Shown one piece after another: positions 40,060-49,248 of a stretch of DNA of 64,000 nucleotides. The stretch comes from Lachnospiraceae bacterium (GTDB lineage Bacteria > Bacillota > Clostridia > Lachnospirales > Lachnospiraceae). The stretch lies in the NCBI GenBank assembly GCA_015057525.1, contig SVEE01000001.1, positions 186,001 through 250,000 of the forward strand, read 5' to 3'. The stretch's first letter is position 1. Each line of letters begins with the position of its first letter. The position numbers were made by a program, and so were the translations under genes. The notes under the pieces were generated by a model. That model saw nothing but the letters and a program-made list of their open reading frames with translations. It ran no database searches and had not been told where the DNA came from.

Positions 40060-40309
40060 GTTTATCGTTATAAAAGTTTACATAACTTGAAACGACTGCT
40101 AGTATAAGACATATAATAACAAACAACCTGCAACGCGCTGACAAACTAACAAGTAACTTCGACTAGAGACTCTCAGGAATGCCTTCGAGCCTAGTCTTCG
40201 TAACTTGTGGATTTTGTCAGTCGCTAAAAACGCAGTCCAAATGTTTGTATATTATATGTCTTATACTAGTTGTCATTGCAAGTTATGTAAACTACAATTT
40301 AACGATTAA
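40060..40309 (-). repeat. Long-hairpin structured repeat, copy C (reverse orientation)
   Basis: Core matches copies A and B on the minus strand: AGCGACTGACAAAATCCAC, inner stem ACAAGT/ACTTGT, loop CGAAGGCATTCCTGAG and CAGCGCGTTGCAG. Outer arms AGTATAAGACATATAAT/ATTATATGTCTTATACT and AGTTTACATAACTTG/CAAGTTATGTAAACT; weaker pairing continues outward. It fills most of the gap before tgt. Confidence 0.8.
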
Positions 40310-40424
40310 ATTATAAATTATTTGCTTTATTAAAGATAAACACTGTGATATACTACTTAATGGTTTTGTAAGTGTGTGTGCGAGTTTGCATGCATATTAG
40401 TATACGAGAAAAGTGGTGAAATTA

Positions 40425-41555
40425 ATGTATAAGCTTATTACAACAGATGGAAATGCAAAAAGAGGAGAATTTACTACGCCACATGGAGTTATTCAGACTC
40501 CTGTGTTTATGAATGTTGGAACAATTGCAGCAATAAAGGGTGCGGTTGCAACTACAGATTTACAGGAAATAGGTACACAGGTACAGCTTTCTAATACCTA
40601 TCATCTTCATGTGAGACCAGGAGATAAGATTGTTAAACAAATGGGTGGCCTTCACAAGTTTATGGTATGGGATAAGCCGATTCTCACTGATTCAGGTGGA
40701 TTTCAGGTTTTTTCTTTGGCAGGGCTTAGAAAGATTAAGGAAGAGGGCGTTTATTTCAGTTCTCATGTAGATGGAAGAAAGATATTCATGGGGCCAGAGG
40801 AGAGTATGCAGATTCAATCCAATCTTGCATCCACAATAGCTATGGCGTTTGATGAGTGTCCACCAGCTACAGCTGATAGAAATTATATTCAGCCTTCTGT
40901 TGATAGAACCACTAGATGGCTTGAGAGATGTAAGGTGGAAATGGCTCGTCTTAACAGCTTGGAAGATACTATTAACAAGAAACAGATGCTTTTTGGTATA
41001 AATCAGGGCGGAATATTTGAGGATATTAGAATAGAACATGCCAAAAGAATATCTGATATGGATTTAGATGGATATTCTATAGGTGGTCTTGCTGTTGGAG
41101 AATCCCACGAGGAGATGTACAGAATTATTGAAGCGACTGTGCCATATCTTCCTAAGAATAAACCTACATATCTTATGGGTGTAGGTACTCCTGCAAATAT
41201 ATTGGAGGCAGTTGATAGAGGCGTAGATTTCTTTGACTGCGTATATCCGTCGAGAAATGGACGACATGGACATGTCTATACTAACCAAGGTAAGCTTAAT
41301 TTATTTAATGCTAAGTATGAGACTGATGACAGACCTATTGAAGAAGGCTGTGGATGCCCGACATGTAAAACTTATTCAAGGGCGTATATTAGACACCTTC
41401 TTAAGGCGAAAGAAATGCTTGGAATGAGATTTTGTGTATTGCATAATTTGTATTTTTATAATAATATGATGAGTGAGATTCGAGAGGCTATAGAGCAGGG
41501 ACGTTATGCGGATTACAAGCGTAAGATGCTTGACGGTTTTGCTGGCAAAATATAA
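40425..41555 (+). CDS. tgt: tRNA-guanine transglycosylase
   Basis: 376 aa, standard. Exchanges guanine 34 for preQ1 in GUN-anticodon tRNAs. Catalytic Asp regions DSGGFQVFSL and DCVYPSRNGRHG, plus the zinc site (GCGCPTCKTYSRAYIRH...H). I chose ATG 40425 over the GTG at 40413. yajC follows. Confidence 0.95.
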   Translation: MYKLITTDGNAKRGEFTTPHGVIQTPVFMNVGTIAAIKGAVATTDLQEIGTQVQLSNTYHLHVRPGDKIVKQMGGLHKFMVWDKPILTDSGGFQVFSLAGLRKIKEEGVYFSSHVDGRKIFMGPEESMQIQSNLASTIAMAFDECPPATADRNYIQPSVDRTTRWLERCKVEMARLNSLEDTINKKQMLFGINQGGIFEDIRIEHAKRISDMDLDGYSIGGLAVGESHEEMYRIIEATVPYLPKNKPTYLMGVGTPANILEAVDRGVDFFDCVYPSRNGRHGHVYTNQGKLNLFNAKYETDDRPIEEGCGCPTCKTYSRAYIRHLLKAKEMLGMRFCVLHNLYFYNNMMSEIREAIEQGRYADYKRKMLDGFAGKI

Positions 41556-41610
41556 AAAGCATATACCAATACATTATGTATTGAGGAATAATATTTAGGA
41601 GGACATATAA

Positions 41611-41943
41611 ATGTTTTTAGAAGGAACAGGTAGTGCTACAGGCGGAATGATGTTTACAATTATCTATCTTGTTGTAATTTTTGGTTTAATGTATTTAATT
41701 ATAATTAAGCCACAGAAGAAGCAGCAGAAGGCTAGAGAAGAGCTTCATAAAGGTATGGAGCCAGGTGATAGCATTATGACTACAGGTGGTTTCTACGGAA
41801 CAATCCTTGATATTGATGGAGACACAGTTATTGTTGAGTTTGGTAACAATAAGAACTGTAGAATCCCAATGCACAAAAATGCTATTGCAGAGGTAGAGAA
41901 GTCAGGCTCAGCAATAGTTAAGGATGAGGAAGAAGAAAAATAA
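41611..41943 (+). CDS. yajC: Preprotein translocase subunit YajC
   Basis: 110 aa. One N-terminal membrane helix (TIIYLVVIFGLMYLIIIKPQKKQQKA), then the YajC domain (GDSIMTTGGFYGTILDIDGDTVIVEFG). Accessory to SecDF. Adjacent to tgt, a very common order. ATG behind AGGAGG. Confidence 0.95.
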   Translation: MFLEGTGSATGGMMFTIIYLVVIFGLMYLIIIKPQKKQQKAREELHKGMEPGDSIMTTGGFYGTILDIDGDTVIVEFGNNKNCRIPMHKNAIAEVEKSGSAIVKDEEEEK

Positions 41944-41966
41944 TATAAACAGATAATGTTTATAAG

Positions 41967-41996
41967 GACTGTATAGCAATATACAGTCTTTTTCTT
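41967..41996 (+). terminator. Terminator after yajC
   Basis: GGACTGTATA pairs with TATACAGTCT, followed by TTTTTC. Confidence 0.85.
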
Positions 41997-42146
41997 TTTG
42001 TAAAATAAAATATGTTAAATCGCCATAATTTTTATCAAAAAAGGGTGGACTATTTTGTTGCTTTATGAGAAAATATAGAAGATGACGTTTTCCAGTGTAG
42101 GAAAATGTCCCATATGAAAATATTTATATTTGAAAGGAGTCTCAAA

Positions 42147-42839
42147 ATGATTTATTCACATGAGGTAGAGAACATGTGCCCAGTTGCTCAGGGTGTTAAC
42201 CATGGTTGTGCACCAATCCCTGAAGAAGCAAAATGGGTAAAGGCAAAAGAAGTAAAAGATATTTCTGGTTTAACACACGGTGTAGGCTGGTGTGCACCAC
42301 AGCAGGGTGCTTGTAAGCTTACTCTTAACGTTAAGGAAGGTATTATACAGGAAGCATTAGTAGAGACTATCGGTTGTTCAGGTATGACTCACTCAGCTGC
42401 TATGGCATCTGAGATTCTTCCAGGAAGAACTGTTATGGAAGCTCTTAACACAGACCTTGTTTGTGACGCTATCAACACAGCTATGAGAGAGTTATTCTTA
42501 CAGATCGTTTATGGACGTACTCAGTCTGCATTCTCTGAGGATGGTCTTCCAATCGGTGCTGGTCTTGAGGATCTTGGTAAGGGTCTTCGTTCACAGGTTG
42601 GTACTATGTACGGTACTCTTAAGAAGGGTCCTCGTTACCTTGAGATGGCTGAAGGATATGTTACAGGTATCGCTCTTGATGCTGAGGATCAGATTATTGG
42701 TTATCAGTTCGTAAGTCTTGGAAAGATGACTGATTTCATCAAGAAGGGTGACGATCCTAACACAGCTTGGGAGAAGGCTAAGGGACAGTATGGTCGTGTT
42801 GCAGATGCAGTTAAGATCATCGATCCTAGAGAACAGTAG
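42147..42839 (+). CDS. NifU-like iron-sulfur scaffold protein
   Basis: 230 aa. Contains GVGWCAPQQGACKLTL and ETIGCSGMTHSAAMASEIL, resembling NifU/IscU-like scaffolds found beside GGGtGRT genes in Firmicutes. The start ATG 42147 has AAAGGAG upstream. It is 7 bp before the GGGtGRT gene, so the two are co-transcribed. Codon use is biased toward highly expressed codons (GGT, CGT, AAG), implying strong expression. Confidence 0.75.
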   Translation: MIYSHEVENMCPVAQGVNHGCAPIPEEAKWVKAKEVKDISGLTHGVGWCAPQQGACKLTLNVKEGIIQEALVETIGCSGMTHSAAMASEILPGRTVMEALNTDLVCDAINTAMRELFLQIVYGRTQSAFSEDGLPIGAGLEDLGKGLRSQVGTMYGTLKKGPRYLEMAEGYVTGIALDAEDQIIGYQFVSLGKMTDFIKKGDDPNTAWEKAKGQYGRVADAVKIIDPREQ

Positions 42840-42846
42840 GAGGTAA

Positions 42847-43863
42847 GTGAAGATGGCATTATTTGAATCATATGAGAGAAGAATTAAGCAGATCGAGGCT
42901 AAGCTTGCTGAGTATGGCATCGCTTCTATTGAAGAAGCAGAGAAGATTACTAAGGACGCAGGTCTTGATGTATATAAGCAGGTTGAAGGTATTCAGCCAA
43001 TTTGTTTCGAGAACGCAAAGTGGGCTTACGTTGTAGGTGCTGCTATTGCTATTAAGAAGGGTTGCAGAAAAGCTGCTGACGCTGCTGCAGCTATCGGTGA
43101 GGGACTTCAGTCATTCTGTATCCCTGGTTCTGTTGCTGATACACGTAAGGTTGGTCTTGGACATGGTAACCTCGGTAAGATGTTACTTGAGGAAGAGACT
43201 AAGTGTTTCGCTTTCTTAGCTGGTCACGAGTCATTCGCAGCAGCTGAGGGTGCTATCGGTATCGCAGAGAAGGCTAACAAGGTTCGTAAAGAGCCACTTA
43301 GAGTTATCCTTAACGGTCTTGGTAAGGATGCAGCTCAGATTATCGCTCGTATCAACGGATTTACATTTGTTGAGACTGAGTATGATCCATATACAAACAC
43401 TGTAAAGGAAGTATTCAGAAAGTCATATTCTGAGGGACTTCGTGCAAAGGTTAACTGCTACGGTGCTAACGACGTTTGCGAAGGTGTTGCAATCATGCAC
43501 AAGGAGGGTGTTGACGTTTCTATCACTGGTAACTCAACTAACCCAACTAGATTCCAGCATCCAGTAGCTGGTACTTACAAGAAGGAGTGCCTTGAGCAGG
43601 GTAAGAAGTACTTCTCAGTTGCATCAGGTGGTGGTACTGGTAGAACACTTCATCCAGATAACATGGCAGCAGGTCCTGCTTCATACGGTATGACAGATAC
43701 TTTAGGACGTATGCATTCAGATGCACAGTTCGCTGGTTCTTCATCAGTTCCTGCACACGTTGAGATGATGGGTCTTATCGGTGCTGGTAACAACCCTATG
43801 GTTGGTATGACTGTTGCAGTTGCAGTTTCTATCGAGGAAGCTGCTACAGCTGGCAAGTTCTAA
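42847..43863 (+). CDS. GGGtGRT protein
   Basis: 338 aa. Contains the family motif SGGGTGRTLHPDNM and GAGNNPMVGMTVAVAVSIEEAATAGKF at the C-terminus. The family is conserved in anaerobes; biochemistry not known to me, but pairing with the NifU-like gene suggests a metal-cofactor role. The last 36 bp are a mobile-element attachment site: its 3' end here is supplied by the inserted element and encodes the same residues (GKF, stop TAA instead of TAG). Confidence 0.85.
   Translation: MKMALFESYERRIKQIEAKLAEYGIASIEEAEKITKDAGLDVYKQVEGIQPICFENAKWAYVVGAAIAIKKGCRKAADAAAAIGEGLQSFCIPGSVADTRKVGLGHGNLGKMLLEEETKCFAFLAGHESFAAAEGAIGIAEKANKVRKEPLRVILNGLGKDAAQIIARINGFTFVETEYDPYTNTVKEVFRKSYSEGLRAKVNCYGANDVCEGVAIMHKEGVDVSITGNSTNPTRFQHPVAGTYKKECLEQGKKYFSVASGGGTGRTLHPDNMAAGPASYGMTDTLGRMHSDAQFAGSSSVPAHVEMMGLIGAGNNPMVGMTVAVAVSIEEAATAGKF
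43827..43862 (+). other. attL: left attachment site of the integrated element
   Basis: 36 bp starting TTCTATCGAGGAAGC and ending AAGTTCTA match 61,217-61,252 with one C/T difference. It covers the last codons of the GGGtGRT gene, so integration leaves the protein intact. Confidence 0.92.
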
Positions 43864-43890
43864 TAAAATCGTGTAAAACCTTGATTTTTC

Positions 43891-43935
43891 GAGAGTCAAT
43901 TAGGTCGAGATTCGGTCTGATTGGCTCTCTTTTTC
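43891..43935 (+). terminator. Terminator after the GGGtGRT gene, carried by the element
   Basis: GAGAGTCAAT pairs with ATTGGCTCTC with a long loop containing a second weak stem, then TTTTTCTTT. It lies inside the element, which therefore supplies both the gene's 3' end and its terminator. Confidence 0.75.
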
Positions 43936-43942
43936 TTTGCTA

Positions 43943-44006
43943 TAAGACCCGTATAAGTCCCAAGTAAGACCCATAGATGAGTTTTGGGTCTTATAGACCG
44001 GTCTTA
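43943..44006. promoter_or_regulatory. Candidate integrase arm-site cluster, left end
   Basis: TAAGACCC at 43943 and 43965, TAAGTCCC at 43954, and reverse-complement GGGTCTTA at 43986 and 44000 (partial). Repeated short sites near attL are typical arm sites for tyrosine integrases. The same pair with the same 11-bp spacing recurs near the right end at 61159/61170. Confidence 0.55.
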
Positions 44007-44159
44007 ACACCTATTTAGGCATAAGTTGTTCTTGTAGATTGAGTTATGTGTGTGATACATGAGTTCACGTGATACTAGTAAGGGTTTCCGTCAGTTGAAA
44101 AATAGTAAGTATAAAATTTATTTAGAGCCAACTATGAGTTGGCAGAAAGGAGGCTCATT

Positions 44160-45299
44160 ATGAGCAGATTAAGAGGAAACAGTTTAGGTGGTATCACTAA
44201 GGTGAAAGATGGTCGTAAGAAACCTTATCGGGTTAGAGTTACTGTTAGTTGTAGCTATGATGAGGAAGCTGGTAAGATGAAACAGGAGGTAAAAACTTTA
44301 GGCTATTTTAAGACCAGAGCTGAAGCTGAGAAAGCATTATGTGACTATATTGAGAGTCCATATGATTTATCCTCAAAGGTTATGACCTTTAAGGAGTTGT
44401 ATGAAAAATGGAGTGAGGCATATTTCCCTACGTTAAGTGGAGAAAGCTCTATTAGAACAATTACATCAGCTTATAAGTATTGTGAGGGCTTGAACAATAT
44501 GAAGTTAAAGGATATTGGTGAGGGACATTTGGAAGATTGCCTTACAACGGGGTATGTTGTTATAGATAGGGGCAAAGATAAAGGTAAAAAGAGATTTGCT
44601 TCTGATAATACGAAATGCAAAATGAAGTCTTTGTTTAATTTAATGTTTGATTATGCGTATAAACGTAAGCTTGTTAAGGAGAATGTAGCGAGAAAGTTTA
44701 CTGCTAAAATATATCAAGAAAAAGCAGAGGAAGGAAAGAGGGAGGTAATTCCATTTTCAGAGGCAGAAATTGAACTGTTATGGAAATATGTGGATGAAGT
44801 TCCATTTGCTGATATGGTGCTGATAGGCATTTATACAGGCTTTAGACCACGAGAGTTAGCTGAGCTAAAGGTGTGTAATGTGTTTCTTGATGAGAATAAG
44901 ATTATAGGTGGTATGAAAACAAAAGCTGGGACAGATAGACATGTGCCTATCCATCCACGAATAAAGCATCTTGTTGAGAAGCGATATATTCAAGCTACAG
45001 AAAGGTTCAAAAGTGAAAGGTTGTTTAATGATGCACGTGGACAGCAGGGTACATGGATGACTTATGACAAATTTAGACGTAGATTTGAAAAGGTGTTGTC
45101 TGAGTTGGGTATTAAGAATACTGGACATGCTATGAGACATACATTTATTACTAGGGCACGAAAAGCTGGGGTAGATATTGGTGCTCTCAAAAGAATAGTT
45201 GGGCACACTCTAAAAGGAGATATTACAGAAAGCGTATATTATCATCCAGAGTTTGCTGATTTATATAATGAAATATGCAAGATAGAGGGGGATTGTTAA
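44160..45299 (+). CDS. Tyrosine-family integrase
   Basis: 379 aa. An N-terminal arm-binding domain, core-binding SAM-like domain (about 75-180), then the catalytic domain with all residues: Arg in YTGFRPRELAEL, Lys in KTKAGTDRHVPI, the GHAMRHTF box (His, Arg), VGHT and the nucleophilic Tyr in SVYYHPEFADLY. I chose ATG 44160 behind AAAGGAGG over a TTG at 44139. Next to attL, it should drive integration into the GGGtGRT gene. Confidence 0.92.
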   Translation: MSRLRGNSLGGITKVKDGRKKPYRVRVTVSCSYDEEAGKMKQEVKTLGYFKTRAEAEKALCDYIESPYDLSSKVMTFKELYEKWSEAYFPTLSGESSIRTITSAYKYCEGLNNMKLKDIGEGHLEDCLTTGYVVIDRGKDKGKKRFASDNTKCKMKSLFNLMFDYAYKRKLVKENVARKFTAKIYQEKAEEGKREVIPFSEAEIELLWKYVDEVPFADMVLIGIYTGFRPRELAELKVCNVFLDENKIIGGMKTKAGTDRHVPIHPRIKHLVEKRYIQATERFKSERLFNDARGQQGTWMTYDKFRRRFEKVLSELGIKNTGHAMRHTFITRARKAGVDIGALKRIVGHTLKGDITESVYYHPEFADLYNEICKIEGDC

Positions 45300-45322
45300 T
45301 ACACCCAATATTGATGTAGGTG

Positions 45323-45358
45323 ATAGTGGCTGAATTATAAATCAGCCACTATTTTTTG
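45323..45358 (+). terminator. Terminator after the integrase
   Basis: ATAGTGGCTGA pairs with TCAGCCACTAT, then T-run. Confidence 0.88.
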
Positions 45359-45432
45359 TAGATATATATTTTTTGTTGTGATACACTTTTATACATAAGA
45401 ACATCGGGGTGTGTAAAACAACGGAGGTTAAT

Positions 45433-47373
45433 ATGACTAAGAGTGAACTACAAAAGATATTAGACAAAGGAGCGATTCCTTTTAAGAAATTTAATCGTGC
45501 AAAAAATGCAAATAAGGTGTTTAGTGCTGATGAAGAACAAACTTTGTATGACATTATTGATGATTGTGAAACAAGTGAGTCTTTTGATTATGACAAGGCA
45601 TTGGATAAGATTGTGGGTATAATAAATAATCATCCTGAAGTAAGAGACTTTGATTTGGGGTATCACGGAGATGTTCCGTTGGTTGCGACGGAGATGCCTT
45701 TTTTGATAAAACAGGTCTTGTTTTATTTATGTTATAAGATTAAGAAAAGTAATATAACAACTAAAAAATTTATGGAAGAGTTGAATAATAGAGGGTTAGC
45801 CAAAACAAAGAAATTCTTGAACATGGGTGGTATGACACCAGATGGATATTACACTATGAGTAAATACAAGCAACCAGTTAATCCATGTCCTTATAAAGGT
45901 CAAAAGAAAGATGAACTTGCATATGCTATTAAGAATTTAGCATATCAGGCAGGTGCTTATTCATATTTTGTGGATATATTTGGTGGTTCAGGTTCTGCTT
46001 CGACAGCATTGTATCCTCAGGATAAAGTGAAACAAGTATATAATGAGAAGAATAAGGCAGTATACAATTTGTTTGAAGTAATATCTAGTGAAAGATATGT
46101 TGAATTACAAGAAGGTATTAAGCGTTTGCAAGAAGATTTAGCAAAGCCAGATTATACAATAGATCCTTATTATGGGTTTGATATAGAAGAGGTTTTGAGT
46201 AAGTACCGTAATGATAAATTAAATAGTGTGAGAAAGAAGAAGGATACTATTGAGGAAGAGTGTGAAATCTTTGGAAATTATGATTGTGATTTTAAGTTTT
46301 ATGATAGTGAAAAAGAAGATTTTATGGGGGTATTCCAAGACCAGATTGATATGAAGTACCCAAGAAATAAGGAGTTTGATGGTTATACTTATGATGAAAT
46401 TAAGAAGTGGACTACAAAGGAAGATTTTGATAAATATTTTGATGTGATAAATAGTATACAAGAACAATTCTTTGGAATAATGTACCATAATAAAATGCTT
46501 ATTCGACTATCAGGAGATATTGTAAAAGATGGACAAGTTGTTAGAAAAGATATATATTATCGTGACTATAAAGCTAATATTGTTCAGTTGAAAGCATTAG
46601 CATATTTTGCATATTTTATAAATCTACGAAAGACAAATATTAAGGAGAATAGTAAAGAAATACAGTGTGCAGTAGGTGAGATTTACTTACACAAATTGGC
46701 TACACAAGGTGATATTATAAGTTCTTCTATTTTGGGATTTAATCGTAGTGAGTTAGAGAATAAGAGAAATGAGCTTAAGAATTTTATAAATAATAAAAAA
46801 CTAAATATAGAAATTACTAACTATCACAATAGAGTAAGTCGTTGTTATAATCAAGCTTTATTAAGAAATACAGATTTTAGAACTGTTATAAAAGAGTTTG
46901 CTGAAAAAAACAAGAATGTTCTATTTTATTCTGATAGTCCATACATTGCCACATCTGATTATGATGATGAAGATATTGATGTAAATGAATTTACAAAGAA
47001 TGATATAAGAGAATTAATTGATTTATTGACTAAAAGTAAGAAGAAATTTATTTTTTCTATGAGAGCTGTCAAATCAGGTGGTAATAAGCAAAAAAAGGTG
47101 GATATTGGTAAGGGCAACAAAGATATATATGATTCTGTTTATAATACTTTCAAGAAGAGTAAGCGTTTATATGTATTAGTTATTTTGAACCAGAATATAT
47201 CTTTAGATGAAGCAATTAGGAAAAATAAGGTAATTGAGATTATGGTTACTAATTTCCCTATTATGAGTTTTGATAATTATAAAAAGAGCAGTAAAACATT
47301 CTTTAAGTTTGAAGTATATAAGTTTAAAGACTTTATGAAAATTATAGATGAAAATATGTTACTTCCAAATTAA
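45433..47373 (+). CDS. Orphan N6-adenine DNA methyltransferase-like protein
   Basis: 646 aa, larger than Dam (about 280). An AdoMet-binding FVDIFGGSGSAS (about residue 184) and a class D12-like region are followed near residue 500 by FYSDSPYIATS, corresponding to the catalytic DPPY motif but reading DSPY. The pieces between and around the motifs are unrecognised insertions. No restriction enzyme is adjacent, so it may be an orphan that marks the element or modifies host DNA. I chose ATG 45433 behind CGGAGG. Confidence 0.7.
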   Translation: MTKSELQKILDKGAIPFKKFNRAKNANKVFSADEEQTLYDIIDDCETSESFDYDKALDKIVGIINNHPEVRDFDLGYHGDVPLVATEMPFLIKQVLFYLCYKIKKSNITTKKFMEELNNRGLAKTKKFLNMGGMTPDGYYTMSKYKQPVNPCPYKGQKKDELAYAIKNLAYQAGAYSYFVDIFGGSGSASTALYPQDKVKQVYNEKNKAVYNLFEVISSERYVELQEGIKRLQEDLAKPDYTIDPYYGFDIEEVLSKYRNDKLNSVRKKKDTIEEECEIFGNYDCDFKFYDSEKEDFMGVFQDQIDMKYPRNKEFDGYTYDEIKKWTTKEDFDKYFDVINSIQEQFFGIMYHNKMLIRLSGDIVKDGQVVRKDIYYRDYKANIVQLKALAYFAYFINLRKTNIKENSKEIQCAVGEIYLHKLATQGDIISSSILGFNRSELENKRNELKNFINNKKLNIEITNYHNRVSRCYNQALLRNTDFRTVIKEFAEKNKNVLFYSDSPYIATSDYDDEDIDVNEFTKNDIRELIDLLTKSKKKFIFSMRAVKSGGNKQKKVDIGKGNKDIYDSVYNTFKKSKRLYVLVILNQNISLDEAIRKNKVIEIMVTNFPIMSFDNYKKSSKTFFKFEVYKFKDFMKIIDENMLLPN

Positions 47374-47470
47374 ATAATCCCCTTTGATAATGTATATGGT
47401 ATTCAGTTGTTTGTTGCTATGAGTCAGGTAGGTATATATTGTTTAAATAAAACAAGGGGGTATCTATCTT

Positions 47471-47890
47471 ATGATTACAAACAAGTTTGTTCCTGATGGG
47501 CTAAGGCTTCCATTATTGGAATATGAAACACAGCTACAGTATGATATGGTAAAGATTGAAAATGTTTTAAGGGAGGGTTATGCAGGTTCTCCAGAAGCAA
47601 TTGATAGCTTGCAGAGTTATTTGAGGTCTTATAAAGAAAAACTTGTTGCTGAGACACAGTATATGCTGGATTACTACAAACAACATTCAAAGTGCTTTAC
47701 ACAGCGATTTGTTGCCATTGCTATTACAAGATTGTATGGGAATTATCTATACTATTCTACATATTTGCGAGAGTATGAATTTATAGCGAAAGAGGATTTT
47801 CCTAATGAATTTAGAACTGAAATTAGTTGGGCAGATAAGCAATGGATAAAGATTACAGAGTTTCTGTGCGTAGCTATGCTAGGTGAGTAA
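47471..47890 (+). CDS. Unknown 139-aa protein
   Basis: Helical, no membrane segment or known motif. ATG 47471 follows AAGGGGGTATC, where the element's GGGGTATC motif doubles as the purine-rich ribosome binding site. Another GGGGTATC and a bidirectional terminator follow the gene. Confidence 0.55.
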   Translation: MITNKFVPDGLRLPLLEYETQLQYDMVKIENVLREGYAGSPEAIDSLQSYLRSYKEKLVAETQYMLDYYKQHSKCFTQRFVAIAITRLYGNYLYYSTYLREYEFIAKEDFPNEFRTEISWADKQWIKITEFLCVAMLGE

Positions 47891-47909
47891 GTAAATAATG
47901 GGGTATCAG

Positions 47910-47946
47910 AAAGGTCTATAGGTGTTTGCCTATAGACCTTTTTCTT
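47910..47946. terminator. Bidirectional terminator
   Basis: AAAGGTCTATAGG and CCTATAGACCTTT are perfect complements between convergent genes, with T-tails on both sides. Confidence 0.9.
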
Positions 47947-48281
47947 TAGTCATTATACTTATCAAGAGAGATTTTTACTGATTTTATCAGGTCTTTTATG
48001 ATTAGTGTATCTTTGGTAGAGCAATTGTCTAAAAGCTCTAAAATTTCCTCTTTTGCTTCATTTGAACTTATGTCTGAGATGTCACTCAGTAATTCATCTG
48101 TTTTAATTGAAAGTGAGTCTGCTATTTTTACGAATACAGGTAAACTTAGCTTTGTGTTGCCAGTTTCTATGTGGCTCAGATGTGTGGCTGATATTCCTAC
48201 CATATCAGCCAGTTGTTCTTGAGACAACTGATTAGCCTTTCTGTATTTTCTGATTCTCTGCCCTATGTCGTAGTAGTTCAT
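47946..48281 (-). CDS. XRE-family regulator of the element
   Basis: 111 aa. N-terminal HTH (RIRKYRKANQLSQEQLADMVGISATHLSHIETGNTKLS), helical C-terminus. Divergent from the zinc-ribbon gene, with a 16-bp palindrome (AGGCTAT-TT-ATAGCCT) between them that could be its operator. Probably the element's repressor. Confidence 0.85.
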   Translation of the reverse strand: MNYYDIGQRIRKYRKANQLSQEQLADMVGISATHLSHIETGNTKLSLPVFVKIADSLSIKTDELLSDISDISSNEAKEEILELLDNCSTKDTLIIKDLIKSVKISLDKYND

Positions 48282-48351
48282 AAAACACCCCCGTGTATAT
48301 TGATATACTTGAATTGTATAGGCAGTTGTGATAATATTGAATGAACCACAT

Positions 48352-48443
48352 AGGCTATTTATAGCCTATATAGTTAAAATTATACAGAAGAGAGGATTAA
48401 ATAAGATGTTTTGTACTAGTTGTGGAAATCAAATTCCTGATGG
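48352..48443 (+). promoter_or_regulatory. Duplicated promoter/leader cassette, first copy
   Basis: 92 bp shared with 51,825-51,916 (about three mismatches), running from a palindrome (AGGCTATTTATAGCCT) through the ribosome binding site AGAGAGGAT into the first codons of a zinc-ribbon gene. The duplication covers promoter, leader and N-terminus, so the two genes are probably co-regulated. Confidence 0.75.
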
Positions 48444-49248
48444 CTCAACTGTGTGTCCAGTTTGTGGCAACTTCTTTGACATCAATTTAGAAACTCAGGG
48501 TATGGGGTATCAAAGTAATCAAACTACTCAGATGAATGCTTCTAATATGGGGTATCAAGGTGGTCAAACGATGCAGGTGGAAACTCAGAACATGGGGTAT
48601 CAAAATCAGCCTATGAGCAACCAAAGTGGTTTTGTAAATATGATTCAGAAACCTCAAACTATTACCCAAAATAAACAAATGCAGCCTAGACCTAATAAAG
48701 TAGACGAAGAAAGAACAATAAAGAAGGTTGAAGAATTATTTGTTAATGAAGATGAAGAGCAAGTTGCTGTATTAGGTGGTAGCTATCTTCAAAATATGTT
48801 GCATGGTGGGGGCTTAAGCAAGGGGTTTGGTGTACTCACTGATAAGCGATACTATTTCAAGGGTAGATGTTACACCAAGCAAGCTGGTCATTTTGTTAAG
48901 ACAGACGAAGAGTGGTGTGTTGATGTCAAAGATATTACAGCTACTGGATTTATTTATAAAGGCAGAATACTGTTATTACTTTTAGCAATAGCTTGTCTTG
49001 GCTTTGGTATATATGGTTCAGCTTGTGAGGCTGACGCAATTTATTTTGTTGTAGGATTTCTCTTGGCAGGAGTGTTGTTATTCGCATATTTCTGTTCAAA
49101 GAAAGGTATGTACATAGTAGCTTTTGCAGGTGGTTCAATTGGTCTTGATGTGTCTAAGTATGGTGGCACTAAAGCAGTTAAAGCTTTTGACAAGAAAATG
49201 AGAAAGGCGAAGGATAAAGCGATAGGTGGTGTTAACGATGACTTGTAA
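48406..49248 (+). CDS. Zinc-ribbon membrane protein 1
   Basis: 280 aa. An N-terminal double-CxxC zinc ribbon (MFCTSCGNQIPDGSTVCPVCG), a Gln/Asn-rich linker with repeated MGYQ units (encoded by GGGGTATC motifs), a soluble domain and two C-terminal membrane helices. No enzymatic motif. It overlaps the next gene by 11 bp. I chose ATG 48406 behind AGAGAGG over the upstream ATG 48328. Confidence 0.7.
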   Translation: MFCTSCGNQIPDGSTVCPVCGNFFDINLETQGMGYQSNQTTQMNASNMGYQGGQTMQVETQNMGYQNQPMSNQSGFVNMIQKPQTITQNKQMQPRPNKVDEERTIKKVEELFVNEDEEQVAVLGGSYLQNMLHGGGLSKGFGVLTDKRYYFKGRCYTKQAGHFVKTDEEWCVDVKDITATGFIYKGRILLLLLAIACLGFGIYGSACEADAIYFVVGFLLAGVLLFAYFCSKKGMYIVAFAGGSIGLDVSKYGGTKAVKAFDKKMRKAKDKAIGGVNDDL

